Notes: generated by a model not told the origin, from the letters alone. 64,000 nt of DNA from Agarivorans litoreus (GCF_019649015.1 NZ_BLPI01000001.1:887501-951500); one strand, 5' to 3'. Counted from the stretch's first letter, positions 34,233 through 45,206 are shown. Numbers and translations are program-made.

Positions 34233-36101
34233 ATGACACTGAATATTAAAGATTACCCTACGCTTGCTCTGGCTGATTTGCCGCCGCAACTTCGTCAGCT
34301 TGAGCAGCAACAGCTACCTCAGCTGTGTGATGAACTGCGCCAATACCTTCTTAACAGTGTCAGCCAATCGAGTGGCCATTTAGCATCAGGTTTAGGTGCG
34401 GTTGAGTTAACGGTTGCCTTGCATTACGTCTATAACACCCCGTTTGATAAATTGGTTTGGGATGTAGGCCACCAAGCTTATCCGCACAAAATTTTAACTG
34501 GTCGCCGTGAAAAAATGTCGACTATTCGTCAGTTTAAAGGTTTGCACCCTTTCCCATGGCGCGGTGAAAGTGAATATGATGTACTCAGCGTAGGCCATTC
34601 AAGCACTTCTATTGGTGCCGCCTTAGGCATGGCCATTGCGGCTGAGAAAGAGCAACAAGGTCGTAAAGTAGTTGCAGTTATCGGTGATGGCGCCATGACC
34701 GCAGGTATGGCTTTTGAAGCACTAAACCATGCCGGTGCGATTCATAACGACATGCTAGTGATCCTTAATGACAACGAGATGTCGATTTCCGAAAATGTTG
34801 GCGCCCTGAACAATTCTTTAGCCAATATTCTTTCTGGCTCTTTGTACTCGTCGCTGCGTGAAGGTGGTAAAAAAGTATTAAGTGGTATGCCTCCAATTAA
34901 AGAGCTAGCCCGCAGGGCTGAAGAACATCTAAAAGGCATGGTGGTGCCGGGCACCTTATTTGAAGAATTCGGATTTAATTACATTGGTCCTATTGATGGC
35001 CACGATGTAAAAGGCTTAGTGCGCACCTTAAGCAATATGCGCGACCTAAAAGGTCCACAAATTCTGCATGTTATGACCAAAAAAGGTAAAGGTTACCTAC
35101 CTGCCGAGCAAGATCCTATTGGTTATCACGGTGTGCCTAAGTTTGACCCAAGCCAAGATAACTTACCTAAAAGCAAAAGCGCTGCGCCTACTTTTTCTAA
35201 AGTATTTGGAGACTGGCTCTGCGATATGGCAGCCAAAGATAAAAAGCTAATGGGTATCACTCCTGCCATGCGTGAAGGCTCGGGCATGGTGCGCTTTTCT
35301 AAAGAGTATCCAGAACAATACTTTGATGTAGCTATTGCCGAACAGCACGCTGTAACTTTTGCCGCAGGCTTAGCGATTGCGGGCTATCAGCCAGTAGTTG
35401 CAATTTACAGTACCTTTTTGCAGCGCGCTTATGATCAATTAATTCATGACGTGGCGATTCAAAACCTACCGGTTTTGTTTGCCATTGACCGTGCCGGTAT
35501 TGTGGGTGCCGATGGCCCTACTCACCAAGGTGCTTTTGATTTAAGCTACCTACGCACCGTGCCTAACTTGGTAATTATGGCACCGGCTAACGAAGACGAA
35601 TGTAGGCAGATGCTCTACACCGGCCACTTACACCAAGGTCCTGCAGCGGTGCGTTACCCGCGTGGTGGTGCCGATAATACCCCGGTTAAAGCCGAGATGA
35701 GCGCTATCGAGATTGGTAAAGCGCGAGTCATTCGAGAAGGCAAGAAAGTCGCCATTCTCAACTTTGGCAGCTTATTATGTAAAGCTGCGCCAGTAGCCGA
35801 GCAACTTGATGCGACCTTGGTTGATATGCGTTTTGTTAAGCCCTTAGATGAAGCCTGTATCAAATTGCTAGTAACTGAGCACGATGTGTTAGTAACCCTA
35901 GAAGAGAATGCGATACAAGGCGGCGCCGGCTCCGCAGTAAACGAATTTTTATTTGCTCAGCAGCTTAACCAAGTAAAAGTATTAAACATAGGCCTCCCTG
36001 ACAACTTTATAGAACAAGGTAGCCAAGAACAAATCTATGACTTACTCGGTTTAGATAGCAAAGGCATTCAACAAAAAATTGAACGCTTCTGCCAAGCTTA
36101 A
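34233..36101 (+). CDS. dxs: 1-deoxy-D-xylulose-5-phosphate synthase Dxs
   Basis: A 622-residue thiamine-diphosphate enzyme that joins pyruvate and glyceraldehyde-3-phosphate, the first step of the MEP isoprenoid pathway. The TPP motif [15 protein letters not shown]...NDNEMSIS is at about 150-185. The transketolase-like middle starts near 315 ([18 protein letters not shown]), and the C-terminal domain near 490. Length is the family's usual 620. It ends only four bases from the stop of the opposing SBP gene, with no terminator visible between. Confidence 0.97.
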   Translation: MTLNIKDYPTLALADLPPQLRQLEQQQLPQLCDELRQYLLNSVSQSSGHLASGLGAVELTVALHYVYNTPFDKLVWDVGHQAYPHKILTGRREKMSTIRQFKGLHPFPWRGESEYDVLSVGHSSTSIGAALGMAIAAEKEQQGRKVVAVIGDGAMTAGMAFEALNHAGAIHNDMLVILNDNEMSISENVGALNNSLANILSGSLYSSLREGGKKVLSGMPPIKELARRAEEHLKGMVVPGTLFEEFGFNYIGPIDGHDVKGLVRTLSNMRDLKGPQILHVMTKKGKGYLPAEQDPIGYHGVPKFDPSQDNLPKSKSAAPTFSKVFGDWLCDMAAKDKKLMGITPAMREGSGMVRFSKEYPEQYFDVAIAEQHAVTFAAGLAIAGYQPVVAIYSTFLQRAYDQLIHDVAIQNLPVLFAIDRAGIVGADGPTHQGAFDLSYLRTVPNLVIMAPANEDECRQMLYTGHLHQGPAAVRYPRGGADNTPVKAEMSAIEIGKARVIREGKKVAILNFGSLLCKAAPVAEQLDATLVDMRFVKPLDEACIKLLVTEHDVLVTLEENAIQGGAGSAVNEFLFAQQLNQVKVLNIGLPDNFIEQGSQEQIYDLLGLDSKGIQQKIERFCQA

Positions 36102-36105
36102 GTTG

Positions 36106-37635
36106 TTATTCGAGTACCTGTAGCTGCTCAAACAATGGGAATGGACTAGCCCGATTCATATTCTTTATGTTAATCCGCTGGTTCAATGCCCAGATTTTTC
36201 TTTGCCAGTATAAAGGTACAAATACCGCTTCTTGATAAATTTTCTGCTCTAAATACTCAATAATTTTAGCGCGTTTCTCCTCATCTAACTCTTGCTCACC
36301 GGCCAAAATAAGTTGGCTAATTTTATCATTTTGATAGGCCTTACAAAGTCCACCTTCATTGGTAATCGGTTCACCTTCACTGAGAAACATCGCCCGCGCT
36401 ATCGACAATACATTGCCTGCATCTCCCTGCCTTCGTGTTAACACTAAGTCACTTGAACAGCTATCCACTGCTAATTGGTAGTCTTGATCACTTAACCATT
36501 GCGGCTGCAAAGAGATATTCACCCGATCCAGCATAGATACGAGTTGAGAAACTACTTTAGATTGCTCTCCAAATAATGACTTTGGCACAGCCATGGTAAG
36601 TTTAAAACCTTTTTCATAACCCGCTTGTTGCAATAATTGGTGAGCTAATAGCAAATTATAACGTGGCAATAGCTCGGCGTTGTAACCAGCTCGCCCTGGA
36701 ATGCTTAGCTGAGTAGATGCCAAAGCATAAGGCCCTAATACTTCAGCCAAACGAATATTATCAATGGCTAGGTTTAGCGCTTGGCGAACCCGTCGATTTT
36801 CTAAGGCTGGGTTACGCTGGTTTAATTCAATAGCTAACCACTTTAAACCTTCAGTTTGAATCACCGACAATTGCTTATCTTTATTGAGCAACTCTACGTA
36901 GTTCTCTGGCACGTGGTCTACGATATCAACATCGCGAGAAAACAAGCTCGCCATGCGCATTTCAGCTTGTTTAATTGGCACCACTTTAATCCGTTGTACA
37001 TTGCTACGATTAGTACGCCAGTAACTTGAATGAATTTCAAATTCGGTAACAATACCCGGCACGTAACGGCTTACTTTAAAAGGGCCGGTACCCGATACAG
37101 CAAAAGATGGGTTGGTATTTTCTTCAGCGGTATAAAACTGTTTATCCGCAGGGAAGATAAAACTTAAGCGCTGAATCAATTCAGAAAAAGGCCGATAAGT
37201 ACGAACTTCAAATTGCAGGGTATTAAGCGCCTTTAAGCTCTTAATGGGCGCAAACAAAGCATGTAAATGCGCTTGCTGAGAAATTTGTTGGAAGGTCCAC
37301 TCTACGTCTTCGGCTGTCAGTGGGTTGCCAGAGTGAAACACTACGCCACTACGTAACTCAAATTGAATTTGTGTAGGAGAAACAATTTTCCACTTAGTGA
37401 CTAAACGTGGCGCAATACGCCCTTGTTGATCCAACAAAAATAGCGGATCGAATAACAAGTGATTAATAAAGTTACTATTTGCATCTAGTTCATCAACAAG
37501 TTGCTGTGGCTCGGCATGAAAAGCGGTTCCCCATACCACTGTATTGGCCTTAGCGTGTTGCCAAGCCCCAAGGCTTACAAGCAACAACAAAGTAATAGGC
37601 AGGGATTTGATTTTCAACTTTGCTAACAACGCCAA
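36106..37635 (-). CDS. second family-5 solute-binding protein (peptide type), downstream of dpp operon
   Basis: A 509-residue exported binding protein. The start is taken as TTG at 37635, nine bases after AAGG. The frame is open further upstream to 37767, but that part runs through the terminator of dppF and over dppF itself, so it is not coding. A signal peptide follows (about LKIKSLPITLLLLVSLGAWQ, cleaved near HAKA/N). The SBP_bac_5 fold is shown by LVTKWKIVSPTQIQFELRSG, AVSGTGPFKVSRYVPG and VRQALNLAIDNIRLAEVLG. It resembles SapA/DppA-like peptide binders and may add a second ligand range to the dpp permease. Ligand unknown. Confidence 0.82.
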   Translation of the reverse strand: MALLAKLKIKSLPITLLLLVSLGAWQHAKANTVVWGTAFHAEPQQLVDELDANSNFINHLLFDPLFLLDQQGRIAPRLVTKWKIVSPTQIQFELRSGVVFHSGNPLTAEDVEWTFQQISQQAHLHALFAPIKSLKALNTLQFEVRTYRPFSELIQRLSFIFPADKQFYTAEENTNPSFAVSGTGPFKVSRYVPGIVTEFEIHSSYWRTNRSNVQRIKVVPIKQAEMRMASLFSRDVDIVDHVPENYVELLNKDKQLSVIQTEGLKWLAIELNQRNPALENRRVRQALNLAIDNIRLAEVLGPYALASTQLSIPGRAGYNAELLPRYNLLLAHQLLQQAGYEKGFKLTMAVPKSLFGEQSKVVSQLVSMLDRVNISLQPQWLSDQDYQLAVDSCSSDLVLTRRQGDAGNVLSIARAMFLSEGEPITNEGGLCKAYQNDKISQLILAGEQELDEEKRAKIIEYLEQKIYQEAVFVPLYWQRKIWALNQRINIKNMNRASPFPLFEQLQVLE

Positions 37636-37688
37636 CGTCTTGAACCTTAAAACGATTAATGCTGCTAACTTACACGTGATGAGGCAAT

Positions 37689-37715
37689 AAAAAAAGCGGG
37701 ACAAGCCCGCTTTTT
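37689..37715 (-). terminator. terminator of the dpp operon
   Basis: On the minus strand AAAAAGCGGG (37715-37706) and CCCGCTTTTT (37700-37691), loop CTTGT, followed by more T. It lies 19 bases after the dppF stop and before the next gene. Confidence 0.92.
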
Positions 37716-37733
37716 GATTGGATAGCGTGCAAG

Positions 37734-38768
37734 TTAAGCGATTCGCCCTTCTTCTCGAGCAAAACACGCAACTTGCGCATTAGCTTCGCTTACCAAACTT
37801 GGCTGCTCTTTATTGCATCTTTCATTGGCATAACGACAACGTGCGTGGAAAGCACAACCTTTAGGTGGGTTAAGTGGCGAAGGCAGTTCACCTTCTAGCT
37901 TAATTTTCTCGCGGCGATGGCTAGGATCTAAGCGCGGTGTACTTGATAACAGCGCTTGAGTATACGGGTGTTTAGGGTTGGCAAACAGCTCCTCACAAGA
38001 AGCATATTCTACTGCCTTGCCTAAATACATCACCATCACTTCATCTGCAATGTGCTCTACTACTGATAAATCATGCGAAATGAAGATATAGCTTAAGCCC
38101 ATTTCATCTTGCAAATCCATCATCAGGTTTAGCACCTGCGCCTGCACCGACACGTCTAGCGCGGATACTGGCTCATCGGCTACCACAACCTTAGGATCAA
38201 GCATTAAACCGCGTGCAATAGCGATACGTTGACGCTGACCACCAGAGAACATATGAGGGTATCGATCGTAATGCTCAGGGCGTAAGCCCACTTTGGCTAA
38301 CATCGCTAAAGCTTTTTGCTTTCGCTCAGCCTTGCTCATATCGCTGTTAATCACCAAAGGTTCTTCGAGAATCGTTCCTACTTTTTTACGCGGATTCAGC
38401 GAACCATAAGGGTTTTGAAAGATGATTTGGATTTTTTGACGCAAGGCTTTGGCGGCATCTTTACCCAAGCTAAGAATATCTTTGCCATCAAAGCAAAGCT
38501 CTCCAGCAGTGGGGGTTTCAATCATGGTTAATACCCGAGCCAAGGTCGATTTACCGCAGCCTGACTCACCAACCACTGCCAGCGTTTTCCCCTTCTCTAA
38601 CTTAAAGCTCACACCATCTAGCGCTTTAACCGTAGCGTCTGGTTTAAACATACCGGCTTTTACGTGGTAATGCTTTTTAACCCCATTTACCGCCAATACC
38701 GATTCTTGCATAGTTTCTTCTACCGGAGCAGCATCTAAAGCCGCTGCTTTCATAATGCTATCACTCAT
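37734..38768 (-). CDS. dppF: dipeptide ABC transporter ATPase DppF
   Basis: A 344-residue ATPase of the oligopeptide/dipeptide importer. Walker [10 protein letters not shown], Walker [16 protein letters not shown], signature [15 protein letters not shown] and the C-terminal oligo-HPY extension ([21 protein letters not shown]) with iron-sulfur-type Cys. It pairs with DppD to drive import. The ATG overlaps the dppD stop by four bases. The first 25 residues are an unusual Ala-rich N-terminal tail. Confidence 0.94.
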   Translation of the reverse strand: MSDSIMKAAALDAAPVEETMQESVLAVNGVKKHYHVKAGMFKPDATVKALDGVSFKLEKGKTLAVVGESGCGKSTLARVLTMIETPTAGELCFDGKDILSLGKDAAKALRQKIQIIFQNPYGSLNPRKKVGTILEEPLVINSDMSKAERKQKALAMLAKVGLRPEHYDRYPHMFSGGQRQRIAIARGLMLDPKVVVADEPVSALDVSVQAQVLNLMMDLQDEMGLSYIFISHDLSVVEHIADEVMVMYLGKAVEYASCEELFANPKHPYTQALLSSTPRLDPSHRREKIKLEGELPSPLNPPKGCAFHARCRYANERCNKEQPSLVSEANAQVACFAREEGRIA

Positions 38769-39745
38769 GCGCTTGGTCTCCCGCTTTCATCCAGTGGTGT
38801 AAAGCATCGCACTTGACGCATTCCTTCTCCCTGCATTGCAGGCTGTTCATTTTGACAACGCTCGGTGGCATAAGGGCAACGCGGGTTTAACAAGCAACCA
38901 ATTGGTCGGTCAAACGCACCGGGCACCACACCAGGTAGTGCGTCTAAACGCGCTTTACCTGCCGATGATTCAGGCAGTGAACGGAGCAAGGCTTGGGTAT
39001 AAGGATGTTTCGGCGTTGAGAAAATCTCTTCAGCTGGTCCGGTTTCTACTACTTGTCCTGCGTACATCACAATCACTCGGTGAGCAGACTCAGCCACTAA
39101 TGCTAAATCGTGAGTAATCAGCACCAAGCCCATGTTTTTCTGCTTTTGTAATTCCAACAACAAATCGACGATTTGCGCTTGAATGGTTACATCCAAAGCG
39201 GTGGTTGGCTCATCGGCAATCAACAGCTTTGGATCGCAGGCTATCGCCATGGCAATCATCACCCGCTGGCTCATACCGCCCGACAACTGATGCGGATAGG
39301 TTTTTAAGCGCGATTCGGGATCTGGAATACCCACTTGCTCAAGTAATTCGATTACCCGTTTACGACGCCACTTTTTGTCACCGCTTTGATGAATTTTAAG
39401 CGCTTCGCTAATTTGGTATTCAACGGTATAACACGGGTTTAAGCTCGACATTGGCTCTTGGAAAATCATCGCGATTTCAGCACCGGTAATCGCGCGACGT
39501 TTATCCTCTGCCATGGCCAATAAGTCTTGCCCTTCAAAATTAAGGGTGTCGGCAGTCACTTTTCCTGGGTAGTCAATCAACCCCATGATGGACAAAGAAC
39601 TAACACTTTTGCCCGAGCCCGATTCACCAACAATACCTACAATTTCACCCTTTTCTACGCTGTAACCTACTTGGTCCACCGCACGAAATGGATTATCTCC
39701 ATCACCAAACTCAACAGTAAGGTTATTCACTTCTAATAAAGACAC
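38765..39745 (-). CDS. dppD: dipeptide ABC transporter ATPase DppD
   Basis: A 326-residue ATPase. Walker [14 protein letters not shown], signature [15 protein letters not shown], Walker [17 protein letters not shown], and the C-terminal oligo-HPY part ([17 protein letters not shown]). It works with DppF on the DppBC permease. It follows dppC by ten bases and overlaps dppF. Confidence 0.94.
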   Translation of the reverse strand: MSLLEVNNLTVEFGDGDNPFRAVDQVGYSVEKGEIVGIVGESGSGKSVSSLSIMGLIDYPGKVTADTLNFEGQDLLAMAEDKRRAITGAEIAMIFQEPMSSLNPCYTVEYQISEALKIHQSGDKKWRRKRVIELLEQVGIPDPESRLKTYPHQLSGGMSQRVMIAMAIACDPKLLIADEPTTALDVTIQAQIVDLLLELQKQKNMGLVLITHDLALVAESAHRVIVMYAGQVVETGPAEEIFSTPKHPYTQALLRSLPESSAGKARLDALPGVVPGAFDRPIGCLLNPRCPYATERCQNEQPAMQGEGMRQVRCFTPLDESGRPSA

Positions 39746-39755
39746 AAGGCTTCTC

Positions 39756-40658
39756 CTACTGCTTCAACTTGGGATCAAGGGCATCACGTAAACCATCGCC
39801 CATTAAGTTAAAGGCTAATACCGTTAACAGAATCACTAAGCCAGGGAAGGTAACTACCCACCAAGCACGTTGTACAAACTGCAAGGCATCGGCTAGCATG
39901 CTTCCCCACTCTGGTGTTGGCGGTTGAGCACCTAAACCTAGGAAGCCCAGTGCAGCCATATCCAAAATAGCGTTCGAGAAGCCCAAGGTAGCCTGCACGA
40001 TAAGTGGTGCAGTACAGTTAGGTAGAATTGTAATAAACATTAAACGCAGTGAGCCAGCACCAGCAACCCGTGAAGAAATCACGTAATCTTTGTTTAACTC
40101 GGCGATGGTTGAGGCTCGAGTTAAACGCACATAGTGCGGCATAGATACAATGGCAATTGCCATAGCTGCGTTGAAAATGCTTGGACCTAAGATGGCTACA
40201 ATTGCAATTGCCAATAACAAGCTTGGCATGGCCAACATAATGTCTACTGCGCGCATGATGATGGTTTCAACATAGCCGCGGAAGAATCCAGCAATTAGCC
40301 CCAGAATAACGCCAATACCTAAGGACAGCGTTACCACTAAGCAACCAATAAACAATGATAGTTGCGCACCATGAATTAGACGCGACAAGATATCACGGCC
40401 AACATCATCGGTTCCGAGGATATGAGCGGTGGTACCACCTTCTACCCAAAACGGTGGTAGCAGTAAGGCATCACGATATTGCTCAATGGGAGAATGCGGT
40501 GCAATTACACTTGCCAGTAAAGCAATCACGATCATGCTCACGATAAACACCAAGCCAACTACTGCTCCAGTATTTTGGCTAAAGTAGCCCCAAAATTCTT
40601 GTAACGGCGTTTGTACTTGTGGTCCAGTGGTGGCTGGAGTTGTTGTTTGTTCAGACAT
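39756..40658 (-). CDS. dppC: dipeptide ABC transporter permease DppC
   Basis: A 300-residue permease with an N-terminal OppC-type segment ([21 protein letters not shown]) and about six helices. The EAA-like loop is around [22 protein letters not shown], and [23 protein letters not shown] is typical. It moves peptides over the inner membrane with DppB. A strong AAGGAGG ribosome site precedes the ATG. Confidence 0.95.
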   Translation of the reverse strand: MSEQTTTPATTGPQVQTPLQEFWGYFSQNTGAVVGLVFIVSMIVIALLASVIAPHSPIEQYRDALLLPPFWVEGGTTAHILGTDDVGRDILSRLIHGAQLSLFIGCLVVTLSLGIGVILGLIAGFFRGYVETIIMRAVDIMLAMPSLLLAIAIVAILGPSIFNAAMAIAIVSMPHYVRLTRASTIAELNKDYVISSRVAGAGSLRLMFITILPNCTAPLIVQATLGFSNAILDMAALGFLGLGAQPPTPEWGSMLADALQFVQRAWWVVTFPGLVILLTVLAFNLMGDGLRDALDPKLKQ

Positions 40659-40671
40659 AATACACTCCTCC

Positions 40672-41682
40672 TTATTTGCCGTGACGGATCCGTGGGTTTA
40701 CCACGCCGTAAAGAATATCGACAATCAAATTCACCACAATAATAATGGTAGCCACGATCAGAATGCCCCCTTGTACCACTGGGTAGTCGCGTCGGCCAAT
40801 AGATTCAATCAACCATTTACCAATGCCCGGCCAAGCAAAAATTGTCTCGGTAAGAATCGCACCCGATAACAAAATGCCTACCTGCAAACCAATTACTGTA
40901 ATTACTGGAATAAGCGCATTACGCAAAGCGTGCACCACAATTACTCGCATTGGCGCCATGCCTTTTGAGCGAGCGGTACGAATGTAGTCTTCGCCTAATA
41001 CTTCAAGCATTGATGAGCGGGTCATACGGGCGATAACCGCCATCGGGATGGTGCCCAGCACAATACTTGGCAAAACTAAGTGATGTAATGCAGATAAAAA
41101 TGCGCCGTCTTCGTCGGAGAGCAGAGTATCAATTAACATAAAGCCGGTAACCTCATCTATCCAGAAGGTCACATCAAGCCGCCCGGATACCGGGGTTATC
41201 CCCAAGTGAACCGAGAACACCAGCATCAATAGCAAGGCCCACCAAAATATGGGCATGGAGTAGCCGGTGAGAGAAAAAGTCATGACCGAGTGGTCAAATA
41301 AGGAACCTCGTTTCACAGCAGCAACAATCCCGCAGGGCAAGCCTACCAATATGGCAAAGATTGCTGCGCAGGTAGCCAACTCTACGGTGGCTGGAAACAA
41401 GGTCATAAATTCTTCGGTTACAGGCGTCTTGGTGATTAATGAACGTCCAAGATCGCCACTCGCAATATTCTTCACATAATCAAAGTATTGGACCAACAAG
41501 GGTTGGTCTAAGCCCAACTCGGCACGCAAGGCTGCGTGACGTTCAGGAGACACGCCCCTTTCACCTGCCATTACTTCTATTGGGTCGCCAGGAATCAAGC
41601 GAATCAAAGTAAAGGTTAAAAGAGTAATGCCGATGAAGGTGGGTATCACCAACATCAATTTTTTTATAATAAACTGGAACAT
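40672..41682 (-). CDS. dppB: dipeptide ABC transporter permease DppB
   Basis: A 336-residue permease with the family start (FIIKKLMLVIPTFIGITLLTF) and RLIPGDPIEVMAGERG. The EAA-like loop is YIRTARSKGMAPMRVIVVHALRN. Six membrane helices. It follows dppA after a stable intercistronic hairpin. Complete. Confidence 0.95.
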   Translation of the reverse strand: MFQFIIKKLMLVIPTFIGITLLTFTLIRLIPGDPIEVMAGERGVSPERHAALRAELGLDQPLLVQYFDYVKNIASGDLGRSLITKTPVTEEFMTLFPATVELATCAAIFAILVGLPCGIVAAVKRGSLFDHSVMTFSLTGYSMPIFWWALLLMLVFSVHLGITPVSGRLDVTFWIDEVTGFMLIDTLLSDEDGAFLSALHHLVLPSIVLGTIPMAVIARMTRSSMLEVLGEDYIRTARSKGMAPMRVIVVHALRNALIPVITVIGLQVGILLSGAILTETIFAWPGIGKWLIESIGRRDYPVVQGGILIVATIIIVVNLIVDILYGVVNPRIRHGK

Positions 41683-41710
41683 AACTACAGCTCTGTGTCT
41701 GAAGGAAGGA

Positions 41711-41732
41711 AAGGGGCTGTTGCCAGCCCCTT
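41711..41732 (-). terminator. intercistronic hairpin dppA/dppB (attenuator or mRNA stabiliser)
   Basis: A perfect 9-bp stem, AAGGGGCTG (41711-41719) and CAGCCCCTT (41724-41732), with a 4-base loop. On minus it is followed by TCCTTCC, a poor T run. It stands nine bases after dppA and probably keeps the binding-protein mRNA above the permease mRNA. Confidence 0.75.
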
Positions 41733-41740
41733 AGGTATGT

Positions 41741-43330
41741 TTATTTTAGCGACACGCCATAGAAGTGGTGACCACCTAATGGATCAATCTTAAAGCCTTG
41801 AACTTCTTTACGAACTGGCTTGTAAGCCACTGAGTGAGCGATAGTTACCCACGGAGCTTGTTCTTTAAAGATTAACTGTGCTTCTTCGTACAATGGTGCA
41901 CGCTCAGCTTGCACAGAGATCTGCTTCGCTTTCATGATTACGTCGTTAAATGGCTTATGACACCACATCGCGCGATTACCACCGCCAACAGCGTCACAAC
42001 CTAGCAATACACTTAGGAAGTTGTCTGGGTCACCATTATCACCGGTCCAACCAAGTAGCACGGTATCATGCTCACCTTGCTTAGAACGCTTAAGGTATTC
42101 ACCCCACTCATAGCTAACCACTTCAGCTTGAACGCCTACGTTAGCCCAGTCTGCTTGAATCACTTCCGCCATACGACGAGCATTAGGGTTGTATGGACGC
42201 TGTACTGGCATTGCCCAAATGTTAGTCTTAAGATCAGTTACACCCGCTTCGGCCAACAAGGCTTTTGCTTTAACCGGATCGTAAGGGTAATCAACGGTAT
42301 CGTTGTTGTATGACCACATTGTTGGTGGGATTGGGTTTTTAGCAATTTTACCACTGCCTTGGAATACCGCGTCAATAATCGCTTGCTTGTTAACCGCTAG
42401 GCTAAGTGCTTGGCGAACTTTAACGTTATCAAATGGTGGTTTTTGGGTATTAAATGCCAAGTAACCTACGTTCAAACCCTCTTGACTCATTAGATTGATG
42501 TCGGGATCGCTTTGCATTTGTTCAACATCAGCAGGATTTGGATAAGGCATTACGTGACACTCGCCTGCTTTAAGCTTGGCGTAACGTACTGAAGCATCTG
42601 GAGTAATAGAGAATACCAAACGGTCAATCTTAGGCGCGCCTTGCCAGTAATCAGCATTACCTACGTAGCGAATAATTGAATCTTTCTGGTATTGTACTTT
42701 TTGGAAAGGACCTGTACCCACAGGGTCTAAGTCTAGTTTTTCAGGCGTACCTGCAGCTAACATGGCATCAGCTTGCTCAGCAGAGAAGATAGATGCAAAG
42801 TCCATCGCCATGTTTGCAATAAACGGAGCTTCAGGCTTGCTTAGTACAAACTTAACCGTGTAATCGTCAACTTTAACGATTTCCTTAACCAGATCGTTCA
42901 TCCCCATACCACTGTAGTACTCGTAAGAACCGCCTGATACTTTATGGTAAGGATGCTCTGGGTCGTCTTGGCGTTCAAAGGTGAACACTACGTCGTCAGC
43001 ATTAAATTCGCGAGAAGGTTTGAAACCTTTTTTCTGACTGTGAAATTTTACGCCTTTGCGTAAATGAAAGGTGTACTCTAGGCCATCTTCAGAAACTTCC
43101 CAAGACTCTGCCAAACCTGGAACAACATTGGTTGTGCCTACTTCAAATTCAACCAAACGATTGAAGATGGTCTTTGAAGACGCATCAAACGTGGTTCCTG
43201 CTGTATATAAGCTTGGGTTAAAACCTTCTGGACTGCCTTCTGAACAGAAGACAAATGTTTGCGCTTGAACGCCTACAGCTACTGCACTAGCAACCAGTGC
43301 AAGTGACAGCTTCGCCAATCCTTTCTTCAT
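41741..43330 (-). CDS. dppA: periplasmic dipeptide-binding protein DppA
   Basis: A 529-residue exported binding protein with signal peptide ending near VGVQAQ. SBP_bac_5 fold: LVYCSEG-like start (FVFCSEGSPEGFNPSLYTAG), YTFHLRKGVKFHS, DPVGTGPFQKVQYQKD and the C-terminal VAYKPVRKEVQGFKIDPLGGHHF. This matches DppA, which binds dipeptides and in some bacteria haem. It leads the operon dppABCDF. GGAG stands nine bases before the ATG. Confidence 0.95.
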   Translation of the reverse strand: MKKGLAKLSLALVASAVAVGVQAQTFVFCSEGSPEGFNPSLYTAGTTFDASSKTIFNRLVEFEVGTTNVVPGLAESWEVSEDGLEYTFHLRKGVKFHSQKKGFKPSREFNADDVVFTFERQDDPEHPYHKVSGGSYEYYSGMGMNDLVKEIVKVDDYTVKFVLSKPEAPFIANMAMDFASIFSAEQADAMLAAGTPEKLDLDPVGTGPFQKVQYQKDSIIRYVGNADYWQGAPKIDRLVFSITPDASVRYAKLKAGECHVMPYPNPADVEQMQSDPDINLMSQEGLNVGYLAFNTQKPPFDNVKVRQALSLAVNKQAIIDAVFQGSGKIAKNPIPPTMWSYNNDTVDYPYDPVKAKALLAEAGVTDLKTNIWAMPVQRPYNPNARRMAEVIQADWANVGVQAEVVSYEWGEYLKRSKQGEHDTVLLGWTGDNGDPDNFLSVLLGCDAVGGGNRAMWCHKPFNDVIMKAKQISVQAERAPLYEEAQLIFKEQAPWVTIAHSVAYKPVRKEVQGFKIDPLGGHHFYGVSLK

Positions 43331-43720
43331 TATGATTCTCCGTGTGACATCTTGTCATGTATGCAACCGTTATGGCTGCATTTCCGGTGTGTTTGCGAAT
43401 AGACTAATAATTATTGTTCTTGATAAATCTAGACCCTGTACTAGCAATTGTCGCTATTCAAACAACAATTGTGAACTGAGTAAGAGTTAATCAAGCCTGA
43501 TCCGCTTTTTGCCCGTAATAAATTAGTATTTTTATCTGCCACTGTAAATAGCATAAACAGGATTTTATAATCCAAAAATCAAAGAATACAGTTATAGTGA
43601 TTAAGGATTCGGTATATCGTCATATTTATGCAATAAAGAATAAGCTTATACGAGGTTTGCATAAGCAGATTTAACTACATTTAGGGGAGAACAAATTTAG
43701 CAAGCAGAGCGAATGCTCAA
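43331..43720. other. intergenic region upstream of dppA
   Basis: About 390 AT-rich bases. It contains the dppA promoter region and the 5' side of the pgpA operon's end. An inverted pair CAATTGT (43445-43451) and ACAATTG (43465-43471) lies 115-140 bases before dppA and may be an operator. I see no gene and no terminator with a T run for pgpA. Confidence 0.5.
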
Positions 43721-44200
43721 TTAAGCGAGAGCAAACAGCACAACTTGCAAAGATATTGCTGCAAACACGCCAGCTAATACGTCATCTATCATTATACCAA
43801 AGCCACCATGAACTTTTTTATCCAAAATTTTGATAGGCCAAGGCTTCAATACGTCAAAAAAGCGAAATAGTATAAAACCGAGCAGCACATTAAGGGGAGA
43901 TAGCGGCACCATAAACATGGTAATCCAGTAACCAACAAACTCATCCCACACAATAGCCCCATGATCATGCACCCCCATCGCATCACTGGCTTTTTGACAG
44001 CACCAAACACCAAAAACAAAGCTTAGGAGTAGCACTGCCACGTATGCCCAAACAGGTAATGGCGCGAGCAATAAATATAAAGGAATGGCAGCTAAAGTAC
44101 CAAAAGTACCCGGTGCTTTGGGGGCTAAACCACTACCTAAGCCGAGTGCGCATAAGTGTAGAGGGTTACGTAAGCTTAATTTGGCTAAAGCTTTATCCAT
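43721..44200 (-). CDS. pgpA: phosphatidylglycerophosphatase A
   Basis: A 159-residue inner-membrane phosphatase. The start has GLGSGLAPKAPGTFGTLAAIP, and the later IVWDEFVGYWITM and DVLKPWPIKILDKKVHGGFGIMIDDVLAG are the PgpA active-site segments. It removes phosphate from phosphatidylglycerophosphate. It is the last gene of the rib/nusB/thiL operon, 24 bases after thiL. Confidence 0.96.
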   Translation of the reverse strand: MDKALAKLSLRNPLHLCALGLGSGLAPKAPGTFGTLAAIPLYLLLAPLPVWAYVAVLLLSFVFGVWCCQKASDAMGVHDHGAIVWDEFVGYWITMFMVPLSPLNVLLGFILFRFFDVLKPWPIKILDKKVHGGFGIMIDDVLAGVFAAISLQVVLFALA

Positions 44201-44224
44201 GGCAGTTCTCGCTACTCGCTAGGA

Positions 44225-45202
44225 TTAGTTGAAGTGATCCCAACCGGTGGGTTCGATTTGATAGGGTTTATCCTGATATTTTAGCTTTATCTCGCCATGG
44301 CCAGGTGCCAATTGCCCAATACAGGTATAAGGCACACCACTATATGACAAGGAGGTATCAACTGAACCTTTATTTGACTCAGGCACAGTAAAACACAGCT
44401 CATAATCCTCACCACCGTTTAACGCCAAGGCAATACTTTGGTCCACACCTACCGCTTCATTCATGGTTTCTGAAAGCGGCAAATTCTCCAGCTTCAAAGT
44501 CGCTGAGCAATGGCTCTTTTTAAGAATATGCTGTAAATCGTTGTATAAACCGTCTGAGATATCGATAGTTGCCGATGCAATATCACGCAAGCCGTACCCA
44601 GCTAGAACTCGAGGTTGCGGGTAATAGTGCTGCTTTAAGCTTAGCTCTAACTGTTGTGGGTTTAAGCTAATTTTGTTTTGAAGATGCGCTAACGCAAGGC
44701 CTGAGTCACCAATATTGCCAGTCACATATACCCAATCGCCCGGTTTAGCTCCGTCTCTGCGTAAAGCTTTACCTTCTGGCACTACACCATGCACAGTTAC
44801 GGTAATACTTAAGGGGCCTTTGGTGGTGTCACCACCAATTAAAGCGACATTGAAGTATTCGGCTAAGTCATAAAAACCTTTGCTGAATTGGGCTAACCAC
44901 GCTTCGTCAATTTTCGGCAAGGTGATCGCTAAGGTTACCCAACGCGGCTCTGCGCCCATGGCGGCCATGTCACTTAAATTAACGGCAAGCGCTTTATGCC
45001 CTAGCGCGCGAGGTGGTATATCAGAGAAAAAGTGTACGCCTTCTACCAAGGTGTCGGTAGATATAGCAATTTGATTATTCTCGGGAACAGTTACCAGCGC
45101 AGCATCATCCCCAACCCCCAGTAATACATCTGGGCGTGAGGCACTGCGCTGGAAGAACTTTTCGATAATATCAAATTCACCCAAAGGAGGCTGAGATGGC
45201 AT
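44225..45202 (-). CDS. thiL: thiamine-monophosphate kinase ThiL
   Basis: A 325-residue kinase of the PurM-like fold. GVGDDAALV near 31, STDTLVEGVHFF, DMAAMGAEPRW, and ISDGLYNDLQHIL are the ATP and substrate motifs. It makes thiamine diphosphate, the cofactor of Dxs and others. Four bases separate it from nusB. Confidence 0.96.
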   Translation of the reverse strand: MPSQPPLGEFDIIEKFFQRSASRPDVLLGVGDDAALVTVPENNQIAISTDTLVEGVHFFSDIPPRALGHKALAVNLSDMAAMGAEPRWVTLAITLPKIDEAWLAQFSKGFYDLAEYFNVALIGGDTTKGPLSITVTVHGVVPEGKALRRDGAKPGDWVYVTGNIGDSGLALAHLQNKISLNPQQLELSLKQHYYPQPRVLAGYGLRDIASATIDISDGLYNDLQHILKKSHCSATLKLENLPLSETMNEAVGVDQSIALALNGGEDYELCFTVPESNKGSVDTSLSYSGVPYTCIGQLAPGHGEIKLKYQDKPYQIEPTGWDHFN

Positions 45203-45206
45203 GTAA

